Below, one piece after another: positions 1 to 8,118 of a DNA stretch of 64,000 nucleotides. The DNA is from an uncultured Christensenella sp. (GTDB lineage: Bacteria > Bacillota > Clostridia > Christensenellales > Borkfalkiaceae). How positions within the stretch are numbered: the first letter of the stretch is position 1; each line of letters opens with the position of its first letter. Position numbers and translations under genes: made by a program. The notes below the pieces were generated by a model. The model did not search any database, had not been told where the DNA came from, and saw nothing but the letters and a program-made list of their open reading frames with translations. The stretch covers positions 58,197-122,196 of the forward strand of contig CAJUHC010000003.1 in the NCBI GenBank assembly GCA_910586345.1, read 5' to 3'.

Positions 1-2295
1 AACGCAATAGCCGAAAAATCGGGCAATCCCCGCTGGGCTTGGGACTGTTACAGAAGATTTATACAGATGTTCTCCGACGTCGTTATGGAAGTCGGCAAGA
101 AATATTTCGAGAAGCTCATTGACGAAATGAAAGAGAAGAAAGGGGTTCAGCTCGACGTCGAACTTGACGCGAACGACCTCAAAACTCTCGCTAACCAGTT
201 TAAGGCGGAGTATAAGAAACAGCTCGGCAAGGATTTCCCCAACGACCCGAAAGAACAGCTTTTCGAGGCTGTAAAAGCGGTATTCCGTTCGTGGGACAAT
301 CCCCGCGCGAACATATACCGTATGGACCACGATATTCCCTATTCCTGGGGTACCGCGGTAAACGTTCAGATGATGGCGTTCGGAAATATGGGCGACAACT
401 GCGGCACGGGCGTTGCGTTCACGCGTAACCCCGCAACGGGCGAAAAGGGACTTATGGGCGAATTTTTGACGAATGCTCAGGGCGAAGACGTCGTTGCAGG
501 CGTCCGCACTCCGATGCCCATTGCCAAAATGGCGGAAATTTTCCCCGAAGTTTATAAGCAGTTCTTAAACGTATGCGAAATTCTCGAAAACCATTACCGC
601 GATATGCAGGATATGGAATTCACTGTCGAGAATGAAAAACTTTATATGCTTCAGACCCGTAACGGTAAGCGTACCGCGGCGGCGGCTATAAAGATTGCCT
701 GCGACCTCATAGACGAGAAGATGATTAACGAGAAAGAAGCGCTTATGCAGATAGACGCAAAATCTCTCGATATGCTTTTACATCCCCAGTTTGATTCCAA
801 GGCGCTCAAAGACGCGGATAAAATCAACGTCGTCGGCAAAGGAATCGCGGCGTCTCCCGGAGCAGCGGCAGGACAAATCGTGTTCACCGCGGAAGATGCA
901 GTTATCGAAGGCAAGAAAGGCAAGAAAGTCGTTTTGGTACGTCTTGAAACTTCGCCCGAAGATATCGAAGGTATGAAATACGCGCAGGGTATTCTGACCG
1001 TGCGCGGCGGACAGACTTCACACGCGGCTGTTGTTGCGCGCGGAATGGGAACGTGCTGCGTTTCCGGTTGCGGCGACATCAAGATGGATGAAGAGAACAA
1101 GAGATTCACTCTCGCCGGTAAAGTATTCAAGGAAGGCGATTCTCTTTCGCTCGACGGTTCTACGGGTAAGATATACGATTGCCTTATCCCCACCGTTCCC
1201 GCAGACCCCAACTCCGGATATTTCGGCAGAATAATGGAACTTGCAGACAAATATAAGGCGCTCGGCGTAAGAACCAACGCGGACACTCCCGCAGACGCTA
1301 AGCAGGCGGCGGCGTTCGGCGCTCAAGGTATCGGTCTTTGCCGTACCGAGCATATGTTCTTCGACCCCGCGAGAATAGGCGCGTTCAGAGAAATGATTTG
1401 CTCCGATACGGTGGAAGAGAGAGAAGCTGCGCTTGCTAAAATCGAGCCTATGCAGCAGAAAGACTTCGAAGGACTTATGGAAGCGTTGGAAGGACAGCCC
1501 GTAACTATTCGTTTCCTCGACCCGCCCCTTCACGAATTCGTTCCTACAGACGAGGAAGATATCAAAGCGCTTGCCGAAACGCAGGGTAAAACCGTTGCGC
1601 AGATTAAGCAGATTATTTCCGACCTTCACGAATTCAACCCTATGATGGGTCACCGCGGTTGCCGTCTTACGGTAACTTATCCCGAAATTGCGGTAATGCA
1701 GACTAAAGCGGTAATAAAAGCCGCAATAAACGTCCAGAAAAAACATCCCGACTGGAAAGTAGTTCCCGAAATTATGATACCTCTCGTCGGCGAAGTCAAA
1801 GAACTTGCTTACGTCAAGAAAACGGTAGTAGAAACCGCTGATAAGGTTATCAAAGAGTCGGGAGTTAAACTTAAATACGAAGTCGGTACGATGATTGAAA
1901 TTCCCCGTGCGGCGCTTACCGCTGACGAAATCGCAAAAGAAGCTGATTTCTTCTGTTTCGGTACCAACGATTTAACGCAGATGACTTTCGGTTTCAGCCG
2001 TGACGATGCCGGAAAATTCCTGCCTTCGTATTATTCCAACAAAATTTACGAGAGCGACCCGTTCGCACGTCTTGACACCGTCGGCGTCGGCAAACTTATG
2101 GATACCGCCGTTAAACTCGGCAAAGGCGCAAATAATAAGCTCCATATCGGTATCTGCGGCGAACACGGCGGAGACCCTTCGTCAATCGAATTCTGCCACG
2201 AAATCGGCTTGAATTACGTTTCCTGCTCGCCTTACCGCGTACCCATCGCGCGTCTTGCCGCTGCACAAGCTAATATCAGAAATCCTCGCAAATAA
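1..2295 (+). CDS. ppdK: Pyruvate, phosphate dikinase, 5'-truncated by the window edge
   Basis: Interconverts pyruvate, ATP and phosphate with PEP, AMP and pyrophosphate in the cytoplasm. The frame is already open at base 1 and continues upstream of the first in-window ATG (base 67): the residues read from base 1 (AWDCYRRFIQMF) are typical internal PPDK sequence. The visible 764 residues hold the end of the ATP-grasp domain, the swivelling phosphohistidine domain with GGQTSHAAVVARG (catalytic His is visible residue 341), and the C-terminal PEP/pyruvate TIM barrel with GICGEHGG (catalytic Cys near visible residue 719). By comparison with the roughly 875-residue family, about 113 N-terminal codons lie outside the window. 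It ends in TAA directly before a strong terminator and is probably the last gene of its unit. Confidence 0.97.
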   Translation, partial: NAIAEKSGNPRWAWDCYRRFIQMFSDVVMEVGKKYFEKLIDEMKEKKGVQLDVELDANDLKTLANQFKAEYKKQLGKDFPNDPKEQLFEAVKAVFRSWDNPRANIYRMDHDIPYSWGTAVNVQMMAFGNMGDNCGTGVAFTRNPATGEKGLMGEFLTNAQGEDVVAGVRTPMPIAKMAEIFPEVYKQFLNVCEILENHYRDMQDMEFTVENEKLYMLQTRNGKRTAAAAIKIACDLIDEKMINEKEALMQIDAKSLDMLLHPQFDSKALKDADKINVVGKGIAASPGAAAGQIVFTAEDAVIEGKKGKKVVLVRLETSPEDIEGMKYAQGILTVRGGQTSHAAVVARGMGTCCVSGCGDIKMDEENKRFTLAGKVFKEGDSLSLDGSTGKIYDCLIPTVPADPNSGYFGRIMELADKYKALGVRTNADTPADAKQAAAFGAQGIGLCRTEHMFFDPARIGAFREMICSDTVEEREAALAKIEPMQQKDFEGLMEALEGQPVTIRFLDPPLHEFVPTDEEDIKALAETQGKTVAQIKQIISDLHEFNPMMGHRGCRLTVTYPEIAVMQTKAVIKAAINVQKKHPDWKVVPEIMIPLVGEVKELAYVKKTVVETADKVIKESGVKLKYEVGTMIEIPRAALTADEIAKEADFFCFGTNDLTQMTFGFSRDDAGKFLPSYYSNKIYESDPFARLDTVGVGKLMDTAVKLGKGANNKLHIGICGEHGGDPSSIEFCHEIGLNYVSCSPYRVPIARLAAAQANIRNPRK

Positions 2296-2304
2296 TTGAA
2301 ATTT

Positions 2305-2334
2305 AAGAACTCCGCTTCGGCGGAGTTCTTTTTT
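2305..2334 (+). terminator. Intrinsic terminator of ppdK
   Basis: A 9-bp perfect stem (GAACTCCGC, 2307-2315, with 2320-2328) is closed by a UUCG tetraloop and followed by six T residues, ten bases after the ppdK stop. Confidence 0.95.
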
Positions 2335-2383
2335 ATGAAACAAAGTTTGCGGAACGCAATATGTAACGTACTGCACGATTAAT

Positions 2384-2412
2384 TTGCCAAAAGATAAAAA
2401 ATATGATATATT
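2384..2412 (+). promoter_or_regulatory. Sigma-A-type promoter of the first sigma-factor gene
   Basis: TTGCCA (2384-2389), a 17-bp spacer and TATATT (2407-2412) with a TGA extended -10. It predicts a leader of about 50 nt before the ATG at 2468. Prediction from sequence only. Confidence 0.5.
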
Positions 2413-2467
2413 GTTGCAGATTATAATTACAGTAATTAATACACAAATTTATTAGCGTATACGAATT

Positions 2468-2974
2468 ATGATAAAGAATACGAAAAAGTATTTTAATAAG
2501 TTGATAAAAAGAATGGCGCGTAGAGATGAAAATGCGCTTGAAGAGTTTTACCGTATTTACGGCAGGCTGATTTATGCAACGGCAATTACGGTTTTAAAAT
2601 CGTCTGTTTCGGCGGACGAAGTAGTCGACGATTTGCTTATTAAAATATGGAAAACCGCCGACAAGCTGACGAAGATAAGTAACCCCGAAGGTTGGTTATA
2701 CGTTTTAACGGTTAACAGCGCCAAAGACAAATTAAAATCTGAAAAGCAGTACGCTCCGTTATACGATTTAAAAGAAGACGCCGTTACGGCCGAAATTCAG
2801 ACTGACGGCGACTTTTATATTCAAATTTCGAATCTGAATGAAACCGAACAAGAAATAATGATAATGCGGTTTGTCGAAGATTTATCTTTTGAAAGAATTG
2901 CAAGGGAAATGGAAAAACCTTTAAGTACGATTACTTCGACATATTATCGCGCTCTTGAAAAATTAAAGCAATAA
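2468..2974 (+). CDS. ECF-like RNA polymerase sigma factor (module 1)
   Basis: A 168-residue small sigma-70-family protein. Region 2 covers about residues 20-85: a helix with EEFYRIYGRLIYA, then ADEVVDDLLIKIWKTADKL and the GWLYVLTVNSAKD segment typical of sigma region 2.4. Region 4 covers about residues 118-168, with LNETEQEIMIMRFVEDLSFERIA and a helix-turn-helix ending STITSTYYRALEKLK. Length and domain content fit ECF-type factors. The gene 60 bp downstream encodes a single-pass membrane protein with a cytosolic N-terminus, the usual place of an anti-sigma factor. The same gene pairing recurs at 8119-10311. Target promoters are unknown; the BspA-like lipoprotein at 3882 is the nearest candidate. 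Confidence 0.8.
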   Translation: MIKNTKKYFNKLIKRMARRDENALEEFYRIYGRLIYATAITVLKSSVSADEVVDDLLIKIWKTADKLTKISNPEGWLYVLTVNSAKDKLKSEKQYAPLYDLKEDAVTAEIQTDGDFYIQISNLNETEQEIMIMRFVEDLSFERIAREMEKPLSTITSTYYRALEKLKQ

Positions 2975-3034
2975 TTCCAAAACAAAAAATCTGCGTTCGA
3001 TTACTATCTGATAGGGAACAAAAGGAATATAAAA

Positions 3035-3757
3035 ATGGACAATAAGGATATTGAAAATAAATTAAGAAGCAGTGCGGATAAAATAACCGTCAAAAGCTTT
3101 TCCGAAAGGCGCAACAATATTATCGACGGTATAACTTCGTCGGAAGAAAGGGAAGCCGCGGCGGAAATACCCGTGCTTGCGACAAACAAAAACAACGCCG
3201 TGCGCAGTTTTGCAGACGGTAAAAAATATATTTTTATTACCGTTTTGGCGCTGTTTCTCTGCATAATCGTAATTCTGGCGACCGTACTGCCGATTGTCCT
3301 GCGCAAGGACGAACCTGCGTATTTCGGTCCGAGCGACTTAAAGCAAGTTTTCCCTGACGGAAAAGAACAGTTTTTCGGAACAATCGAAAATGCGGGCTAC
3401 GACATTATAGACGTAACTCAATATGAAATTGAACAATGTGTTTTGTTATACGAAATAATCGAAGACGAAACAATCGAAGGCGCGCTGAAAGGCGGAAAGT
3501 TTACTGTTTCGGACTTCGAACGCGGGTTTATTTGCGAAATCGAATTTTACGATATTTCGGTAAAATTATCCGAAGGCTTTATCGACGGGAGCGAAACTTA
3601 TACCGTCGGTTCGACGGTTATAAAATACGGAACCCAATTCGACGGCGATTTATATACGACGAACGCTTTAACGCAATACAAAAACATTCAATATAAATTA
3701 ATTTATATGTCGCTTATCGACGACTGTACGGAAATCTTCGAAGAATTTTTTTCATAG
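3035..3757 (+). CDS. Single-pass membrane protein, probable anti-sigma factor of module 1
   Basis: 240 residues. Residues 1-62 are charged and predicted cytosolic, 66-89 form one transmembrane helix (IFITVLALFLCIIVILATVLP), and the remaining 150 residues are predicted to lie outside the cell. AAAGGA stands about ten bases before the ATG. No zinc-binding HxxxCxxC anti-sigma motif is present, so assignment rests on topology and on position just after a sigma gene. Its partner at 9577-10311 has the same architecture, and both ectodomains contain a similar pattern around LLYEIIED / CLFEEIYD. Inference: it holds sigma factor 2468-2974 at the membrane and senses an outside signal. No ECF-specific family could be named. 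Confidence 0.55.
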   Translation: MDNKDIENKLRSSADKITVKSFSERRNNIIDGITSSEEREAAAEIPVLATNKNNAVRSFADGKKYIFITVLALFLCIIVILATVLPIVLRKDEPAYFGPSDLKQVFPDGKEQFFGTIENAGYDIIDVTQYEIEQCVLLYEIIEDETIEGALKGGKFTVSDFERGFICEIEFYDISVKLSEGFIDGSETYTVGSTVIKYGTQFDGDLYTTNALTQYKNIQYKLIYMSLIDDCTEIFEEFFS

Positions 3758-3881
3758 ACTGAAAAAAATATAAATTTTTGCGTAAAAAAGAGAATAATAA
3801 ATCGTCTTATTTACGGCGGTTACAGTAAGGTATGCGCTTTTTGCATATTCAAAATGCAACTCGCCTTAATAGGAGGTTTAT

Positions 3882-5693
3882 ATGAAAAAGAAATTTACTA
3901 TTGCTCTTTTGCTGTGTGTTTGCGCAATTTTTTGCGCCTTTGGAATTGCCGCTTGCGACAGTAAAGTCGAGGTGACAAGCATTACGCTTGACAAAACCGA
4001 GCTGGCTCTCGATATAAACGAGGAAGCGAAGCTGACGGCAACCGTTCTTCCCGACGACGCGACGGACAAAAACGTTGTATGGACGGTTGACGACAGTCGT
4101 ATCGCCGAGGTAAACTACTACGACGGCACGGTAAGAGCATTTTCCGAAGGCGTTACAGTCGTAACGGCAACCGCCGGTTCTGTCAGCGCAAAGTGTACGG
4201 TTACGGTAGCGCGGAAAATCCCCGTAGACTGGATTAGCATTTTGGAAGACGAGGTTGTACTTTTCGGAAACGGGGAAAAGACGCTCGATTTCCGCGTATA
4301 TCCGGAGGATACGACTTCGAGTCTTACGTGGTCTGTTGAACCGGAGGGAGTAGTCAAAGTCGAAAACGGAAAGCTGACGGCGTTGGCGCAGGGTTCTGCC
4401 GTCGTTAAGGTTTCGGCGGACCGCGAAACCGCTGAATGTAAAGTTATTGTAAGCGAGGACGGGTTTGAATACTTGATTCAAGACGACGGACTCAATTATT
4501 ACGTAGCGTCCAACTACGCCTATGAAGGACTTATAGATTCGGAATTTTTTACCGACGTCGAAATCGCTTCCGAATTTAACGGAAAACCCGTAAATGAAAT
4601 CAGTCCGTTTGCGTTCTCGTCAATAAGTTTAAAAAGCCTGAAAATTCCCGCAAGCGTGACGAAATTCGGTAACAGATATTTAAGGTACCAATATGAACTT
4701 GAAAGTATAGAGGTTGACGAAAAAAATCAAAACTACGCAAGCGTCGACGGTGTACTGTACAACAAATCGGTTACGGAGTGCCTTTGCGTTCCGCAAGGCA
4801 AAAGCACGGTGACTATACCCGAAACAATGACGAAAATAACCGACGAGATGTTCTCCGAGCGCGCTAATCTGACAAGCGTTAAAATGCACGACGGTATCGT
4901 TGCGATTGGCGAGTGGGCTTTTTTCAATTGCATTAACCTGAACAGCATCGTCATAACGGAAAATATAACCGAAATCGGCAGCGCGGCTTTTTCCGGATGT
5001 ATAAATCTGTGGGAAATTTATAATCTCTCTTCACATTTGCGTATCGGCATAGGCGACGATGAAAATAATGGCGGGATAGGCAGATACGCGCTGGATATTA
5101 AATATATGAAAGATTTCCCGAGCAGTATAGACAAAAGAAGCGACGGTTTTACGTTCTTTACGGCGAGGGATAACAAAGCGTATCTCGTCGGATATACGGG
5201 CGAACAGACCGAGTTGGTTTTACCCGCAAATTATAACGGAAATACATACGAAATAAATAAAAACGCTTTTTACTGCAATTCAAAACTTACGGAAGTAATC
5301 ATCTACGAAGGAGTGACGGCAATCGGCGACAAAGCGTTTTTGAATTGCGAAAACCTTGAAAGCGTGACGATTTCGGCAAGCTTGGAGAAAATAGGCGAAG
5401 ATGTATTTTCTGCCTGCGATAAACTTACAAACGTGATTATCGGCGAAGGAGTAACGGAAATCGGAGTGCGTATGTTTAATAATTGCAAAAATCTTAAAAC
5501 CGTTACCATACTCGGCAACGTAACGCGTATACAGTCAGGCGCTTTCTGGGATTGCGAAAGTCTTACCGATATTTATTTCGAGGGCACGATAGAGCAATGG
5601 AATGCAATCAACAAGTGGGAAAATTGGGATTTGAGAACGGGCGGATATACGGTACATTGTACGGACGGCGACGTTGAAAAAAGCAATAATTAA
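3882..5693 (+). CDS. BspA-like leucine-rich-repeat surface lipoprotein with two Ig-like domains
   Basis: 603 residues. A lipoprotein signal peptide ends at the lipobox GIAAC with the lipidated Cys at residue 25. Two Big2-type Ig-like domains follow (about residues 31-110 and 112-190), recognisable by VTSITLDKTELALDINE and WTVDDSRIAEV. The rest is a BspA/TpLRR-type array with repeated phrases such as LTSVKMHDGIVAIGEWAFFNC and LESVTISASLEKIG. A strong ribosome binding site, AGGAGG (3871-3876), precedes the ATG. Such proteins sit on the cell surface and often mediate adhesion or protein contact. It lies 124 bp after the anti-sigma-like gene without a visible terminator, so it may belong to that regulon. 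The ligand is unknown. Confidence 0.85.
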   Translation: MKKKFTIALLLCVCAIFCAFGIAACDSKVEVTSITLDKTELALDINEEAKLTATVLPDDATDKNVVWTVDDSRIAEVNYYDGTVRAFSEGVTVVTATAGSVSAKCTVTVARKIPVDWISILEDEVVLFGNGEKTLDFRVYPEDTTSSLTWSVEPEGVVKVENGKLTALAQGSAVVKVSADRETAECKVIVSEDGFEYLIQDDGLNYYVASNYAYEGLIDSEFFTDVEIASEFNGKPVNEISPFAFSSISLKSLKIPASVTKFGNRYLRYQYELESIEVDEKNQNYASVDGVLYNKSVTECLCVPQGKSTVTIPETMTKITDEMFSERANLTSVKMHDGIVAIGEWAFFNCINLNSIVITENITEIGSAAFSGCINLWEIYNLSSHLRIGIGDDENNGGIGRYALDIKYMKDFPSSIDKRSDGFTFFTARDNKAYLVGYTGEQTELVLPANYNGNTYEINKNAFYCNSKLTEVIIYEGVTAIGDKAFLNCENLESVTISASLEKIGEDVFSACDKLTNVIIGEGVTEIGVRMFNNCKNLKTVTILGNVTRIQSGAFWDCESLTDIYFEGTIEQWNAINKWENWDLRTGGYTVHCTDGDVEKSNN

Positions 5694-5706
5694 ACTGTAT
5701 TTTATA

Positions 5707-5747
5707 AAGTTCTGCAATCATCTGATTGCAGAACTTTTATTTTTTTC
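5707..5747 (+). terminator. Intrinsic terminator after the BspA-like gene
   Basis: A 13-bp stem (AAGTTCTGCAATC, 5707-5719, with 5724-5736) and a four-base loop, followed by a T-rich run. Confidence 0.93.
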
Positions 5748-5770
5748 GGCAAGTAAAAACCGTAAATAAT

Positions 5771-5794
5771 CGCCCGAGGCAGAAGCCTCGGGCG
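5771..5794 (-). terminator. GC-rich hairpin, probable terminator for the minus-strand SLOG gene
   Basis: A perfect 10-bp stem CGCCCGAGGC / GCCTCGGGCG with loop AGAA. Read on the minus strand it is followed by ATTATTTACGGTTTTTA, a mediocre U tract. It lies 130 bases beyond the stop of the gene at 5927-6439. Confidence 0.6.
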
Positions 5795-5926
5795 TAAATA
5801 TTTAATAAAAAATTCAAAAATAAGTTAAATTTGATTGACTGTGTTAAAAAATTTATGATATTATTCGCTAAGCTAATTTCAGTCTTGAAATTTCTGATAC
5901 GCGAAAATTTTATAACGCGTCCGGAT

Positions 5927-6439
5927 TCAAAGTTCCCGAACGGATAAAGACGACGGATGTAAGACGGTAACGGATAATTTTTTTTCAAGCGCGTATTTTA
6001 CAGTGCTTCCGGTTCCGCTCCCGTTCCCGTCCCAGACTGCTATTACGCAGTCGGAGCGCTCAACCATATACCTGTTGCGTTTCTGCATACAGTCGGCTGT
6101 GTAATTTTCCTGTAAAATAACGACTTTATCGCATTTTTTCAATAAATCGTTATAGCGCGAAACCTGTTTATCGTTCCACTTGCTTGCTTGGTTTTTACAG
6201 GGTACGATAGCTTCGAGCGAAACGTGAGGGAATTCTTTTTTCAGCGATAAGACTTCTTCCGCGGCGTACGTGTCGACTCCGATTGCCATACCCGTAACGA
6301 AAACGTCGGTTCCGCTTTCGATTTTTTCGCGTATCAAAGCGTTTAACCGCTGTTTTAAGAGTGTGCACCTCTCGTCGTTCTCGTTAAAGCGGAAAGGAAG
6401 TTTCTGTGGTCTGTGACCGGTAAACATACAAGTTTTCAT
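5927..6439 (-). CDS. SLOG-superfamily protein (DUF1273/YpsA-like)
   Basis: 170 residues forming a single Rossmann-like SLOG domain. It begins MKTCMFTGHRPQKL, continues with the GTDVFVTGMAIGVDTYAAE segment that corresponds to the nucleotide-binding Gly-rich turn, and has the late motif ERSDCVIAVWDGNGSGTGSTV. SLOG proteins bind or process nucleotide-derived ligands; DUF1273 members have no firmly assigned reaction that I can name. The gene is divergent from the Cro-like regulator at 6560. There is no Shine-Dalgarno sequence before the ATG. A promoter at 6446-6475 places +1 exactly on the A of this ATG, so the transcript is predicted to be leaderless. Probably controlled by the neighbouring regulator through the palindromes at 6478-6544. 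Confidence 0.8.
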   Translation of the reverse strand: MKTCMFTGHRPQKLPFRFNENDERCTLLKQRLNALIREKIESGTDVFVTGMAIGVDTYAAEEVLSLKKEFPHVSLEAIVPCKNQASKWNDKQVSRYNDLLKKCDKVVILQENYTADCMQKRNRYMVERSDCVIAVWDGNGSGTGSTVKYALEKKLSVTVLHPSSLSVREL

Positions 6440-6445
6440 AAAAAT

Positions 6446-6475
6446 ATTTTAACATTATTCGACATAATTCGTCAA
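6446..6475 (-). promoter_or_regulatory. Promoter of the SLOG gene, predicted leaderless start
   Basis: Reading on the minus strand: TTGACG (6475-6470), an 18-bp spacer, TAAAAT (6451-6446). Seven bases further is 6439, the A of the ATG. One operator-like palindrome (6478-6493) abuts the -35. Confidence 0.65.
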
Positions 6476-6477
6476 GC

Positions 6478-6544
6478 GTTCTCGATTAAGAACCGATTAA
6501 AAAACGTAAAACTGTATAATCTATAATAGTTCTCATTTAAGAAC
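6478..6544. promoter_or_regulatory. Two copies of a GTTCT-n6-AGAAC palindrome between divergent genes
   Basis: GTTCTCGATTAAGAAC (6478-6493) and GTTCTCATTTAAGAAC (6529-6544) share 14 of 16 bases; their centres are 51 bp apart, near five helical turns. Two TATAAT boxes for the rightward regulator gene (6515-6520 and 6522-6527) lie between them. Site 1 also flanks the -35 of the leftward SLOG promoter and site 2 covers the predicted start region of the regulator transcript. This is the expected layout for cooperative autorepression by the protein encoded at 6560-6793. Confidence 0.75.
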
Positions 6545-6559
6545 GCGAGGTATGGTTTT

Positions 6560-6793
6560 ATGAAAGTTTCGGAGGCTGTAAGAATCCGTTTGCTTAAATT
6601 GATGGAAGAAAAACAATTCAAGCAGTTTGATTTTTATAAAAAAGGCGGAATTGCAAAATCCACGACTTCGCAGGTTCTTAACGGAGCGCACGAAAGAGTA
6701 GCTCTATTGACTATCTATGAAATGATAAATACTATGGGTGTATCGTTTACAGAGTTTTTTAATGATAAAATATTTGATGAAATAAACGTCTGA
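6560..6793 (+). CDS. Small Cro/CI-family (XRE) transcriptional regulator
   Basis: 77 residues consisting of one helix-turn-helix domain: VRIRLLKLMEEKQFKQFDFYKKGGIAKSTTSQVLNG holds the turn and recognition helix, and LLTIYEMINTMGVSFTEFF is the usual closing helix. GAGG at 6547-6550 precedes the ATG by nine bases. It has no sensor domain, so it probably acts as a simple repressor. It faces the SLOG gene, and two near-identical palindromes fill the gap, which suggests that it controls both itself and the SLOG gene. Confidence 0.85.
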   Translation: MKVSEAVRIRLLKLMEEKQFKQFDFYKKGGIAKSTTSQVLNGAHERVALLTIYEMINTMGVSFTEFFNDKIFDEINV

Positions 6794-6822
6794 AAAAACA
6801 ATTGGCAATAGCGAAAAAAGAA

Positions 6823-6852
6823 ATTTCCCTTGCGCTGTAAGCGCGGGGAAAT
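6823..6852. terminator. Strong hairpin after the regulator gene; T tract is on the minus-strand side
   Basis: Stem ATTTCCCT/GCGCT against AGCGC/GGGGAAAT with one bulged T and loop GTA. On the plus strand it is followed by ATAATTTAAT, with no U run. On the minus strand it is followed by TTCTTTTTTC. It may end the regulator transcript or stop antisense transcription. The rest of the 215-bp gap to 7009 shows no gene; an AGGAG at 6865-6869 has no start codon after it. Confidence 0.5.
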
Positions 6853-7008
6853 AATTTAATTAAAAGGAGTATAGTTAAGCAGAGAAGAAAAATCGATAAG
6901 TAACAATATTCGGGTGAATTTTTTCCGATTTTTCATTGTATATAGTTGGTAATTTATACGGAATAGATTGAATTATACTAGTCATAATTAAGGGAAAAAC
7001 GATTTATT

Positions 7009-7377
7009 ATGACGAAAAACGAGGTGGAAAATTTGATAAAACGATATTGTTACGTTTCAGAAGCAATTGAAAAAGGTTTATCTACCGCCAAGTTTTATAT
7101 AGGAAACCGTAAAAAAGTCGTTAATATCACCGAAGAAGTTATAAAAGTATGCGAACTTATAGTTCTTATATACGAATCCGAAACCGATGAGGATATAAAA
7201 AATATGATAAAGTATATCCTTGAAGGACGGAGCGACGTAAACATAATAGGAGTTTTGCCGTTTGAAAAAAATTCTTACTATTCACGCAAAGACGCGTTTT
7301 TTCAAAAGGTATACGACTGTTGTATAAGTAAGAACTTAGTCAGCTTTGAAGAAATTTTAAAGGAGAGGATAGCATAA
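7009..7377 (+). CDS. Small protein of unknown function, weakly like phage ArpU/RinA-type regulators
   Basis: 122 residues, mostly helical, no signal peptide or membrane segment. I do not recognise a defined family. The C-terminal part, NSYYSRKDAFFQKVYDC, resembles the closing helix-turn-helix pattern of small sigma-region-4-like phage regulators (ArpU/RinA), but the similarity is weak. The stop overlaps the next start by one base (TAATG), so the two genes are translationally coupled. It lies among small regulators in an accessory region. Confidence 0.5.
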   Translation: MTKNEVENLIKRYCYVSEAIEKGLSTAKFYIGNRKKVVNITEEVIKVCELIVLIYESETDEDIKNMIKYILEGRSDVNIIGVLPFEKNSYYSRKDAFFQKVYDCCISKNLVSFEEILKERIA

Positions 7378-7592
7378 TGTATCAATTAACGGCGTCGGAA
7401 ACTCTTTTATATCTGATAGATAATCTGATAATTTCTCTCGAAGAATTACGGGAAATTGATTCCTATTATTCGAAAGAGGCGGCTTACGGCGCAAAAGCGG
7501 CTTTTACGGAATGTCTTGAAATAATTCAGCACTGGGAGGGAGCCCGTTGGAACGGCTTGGATTTCAATATCGAAGAAAATTACCCTCTCTGA
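7377..7592 (+). CDS. 71-residue protein of unknown function
   Basis: Coupled to the preceding gene: AAAGGAGAGG stands within the end of that gene and the ATG overlaps its stop. The protein is acidic and helical (TASETLLYLIDNLIISLEELREID, then AAFTECLEIIQHWEGARW). No membrane segment or motif is recognised. Its tight coupling to the upstream gene suggests a joint function. Confidence 0.5.
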   Translation: MYQLTASETLLYLIDNLIISLEELREIDSYYSKEAAYGAKAAFTECLEIIQHWEGARWNGLDFNIEENYPL

Positions 7593-7631
7593 ATAACGGC
7601 GAACTTTAAACATTACCGCAAGCCAATACAG

Positions 7632-7658
7632 CCGTTTCCTCATTACGGTTTTTTTTAT
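7632..7658 (+). terminator. Possible weak terminator after the small gene pair
   Basis: A 4-bp stem CCGT (7632-7635) / ACGG (7645-7648) followed immediately by eight T residues. The stem is short; the T run is good. Confidence 0.4.
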
Positions 7659-7766
7659 TTCTTGCCTACCCAATTATAGTTCGGTAACGATTTAATTAAA
7701 ATATTATATTATTAAATTCTAATTCGGTTAAACTATATATCAAAGTATTAATAGGATTTGATATAT

Positions 7767-8072
7767 ATGGAAGCGGTGTTAGAAAAACTTAAAAGCTATA
7801 TGAAAGAAAAGAATATGAGTATCTACAAAGTCACTGAATTATCGGAGTTGTCTGAAAATACGATATACAACTGGTATAATAAAGGTGCCGAACCTTCCGT
7901 ACGAGCCCTGCAATCTATTTGCAAAGTATTGGATGTGTCAATGTCAGAGCTTTTCTGCGGAGAAGGAGAATATGTATTTACGAATAAAGAATTCGAGCTT
8001 TTAAAACGTTTTTCAAGACTATCCGACAGACAACAGGATTTAATATTCGAATTGGTAGACGAACTGAAATAG
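7767..8072 (+). CDS. XRE-family helix-turn-helix regulator, 101 residues
   Basis: The ATG at 7767 is chosen over an in-frame TTG at 7758 because AGGA (7753-7756) is ten bases from the ATG and only one base from the TTG. The N-terminal domain is a standard HTH_3: LKSYMKEKNMSIYKVTELSELSENTIYNWYNKGAEPSVRALQSICKVLDVSMSELF. A short C-terminal helix ends FSRLSDRQQDLIFELVDELK, the style found in SinR-like or phage regulators that oligomerise. The second sigma module starts 46 bp downstream on the same strand, so this protein may control it. Confidence 0.85.
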   Translation: MEAVLEKLKSYMKEKNMSIYKVTELSELSENTIYNWYNKGAEPSVRALQSICKVLDVSMSELFCGEGEYVFTNKEFELLKRFSRLSDRQQDLIFELVDELK

Positions 8073-8118
8073 AATTCGGTACTAACATTTTAGAAAAACT
8101 AATGAGGAAAATATTCAA

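Noticed and set aside
1018..1746. Long minus-strand open frame opposite ppdK
   Set aside because: Antisense shadow; low-complexity, no RBS or family similarity, opposite a full set of PPDK motifs. The codon bias of this genome opens many such frames.
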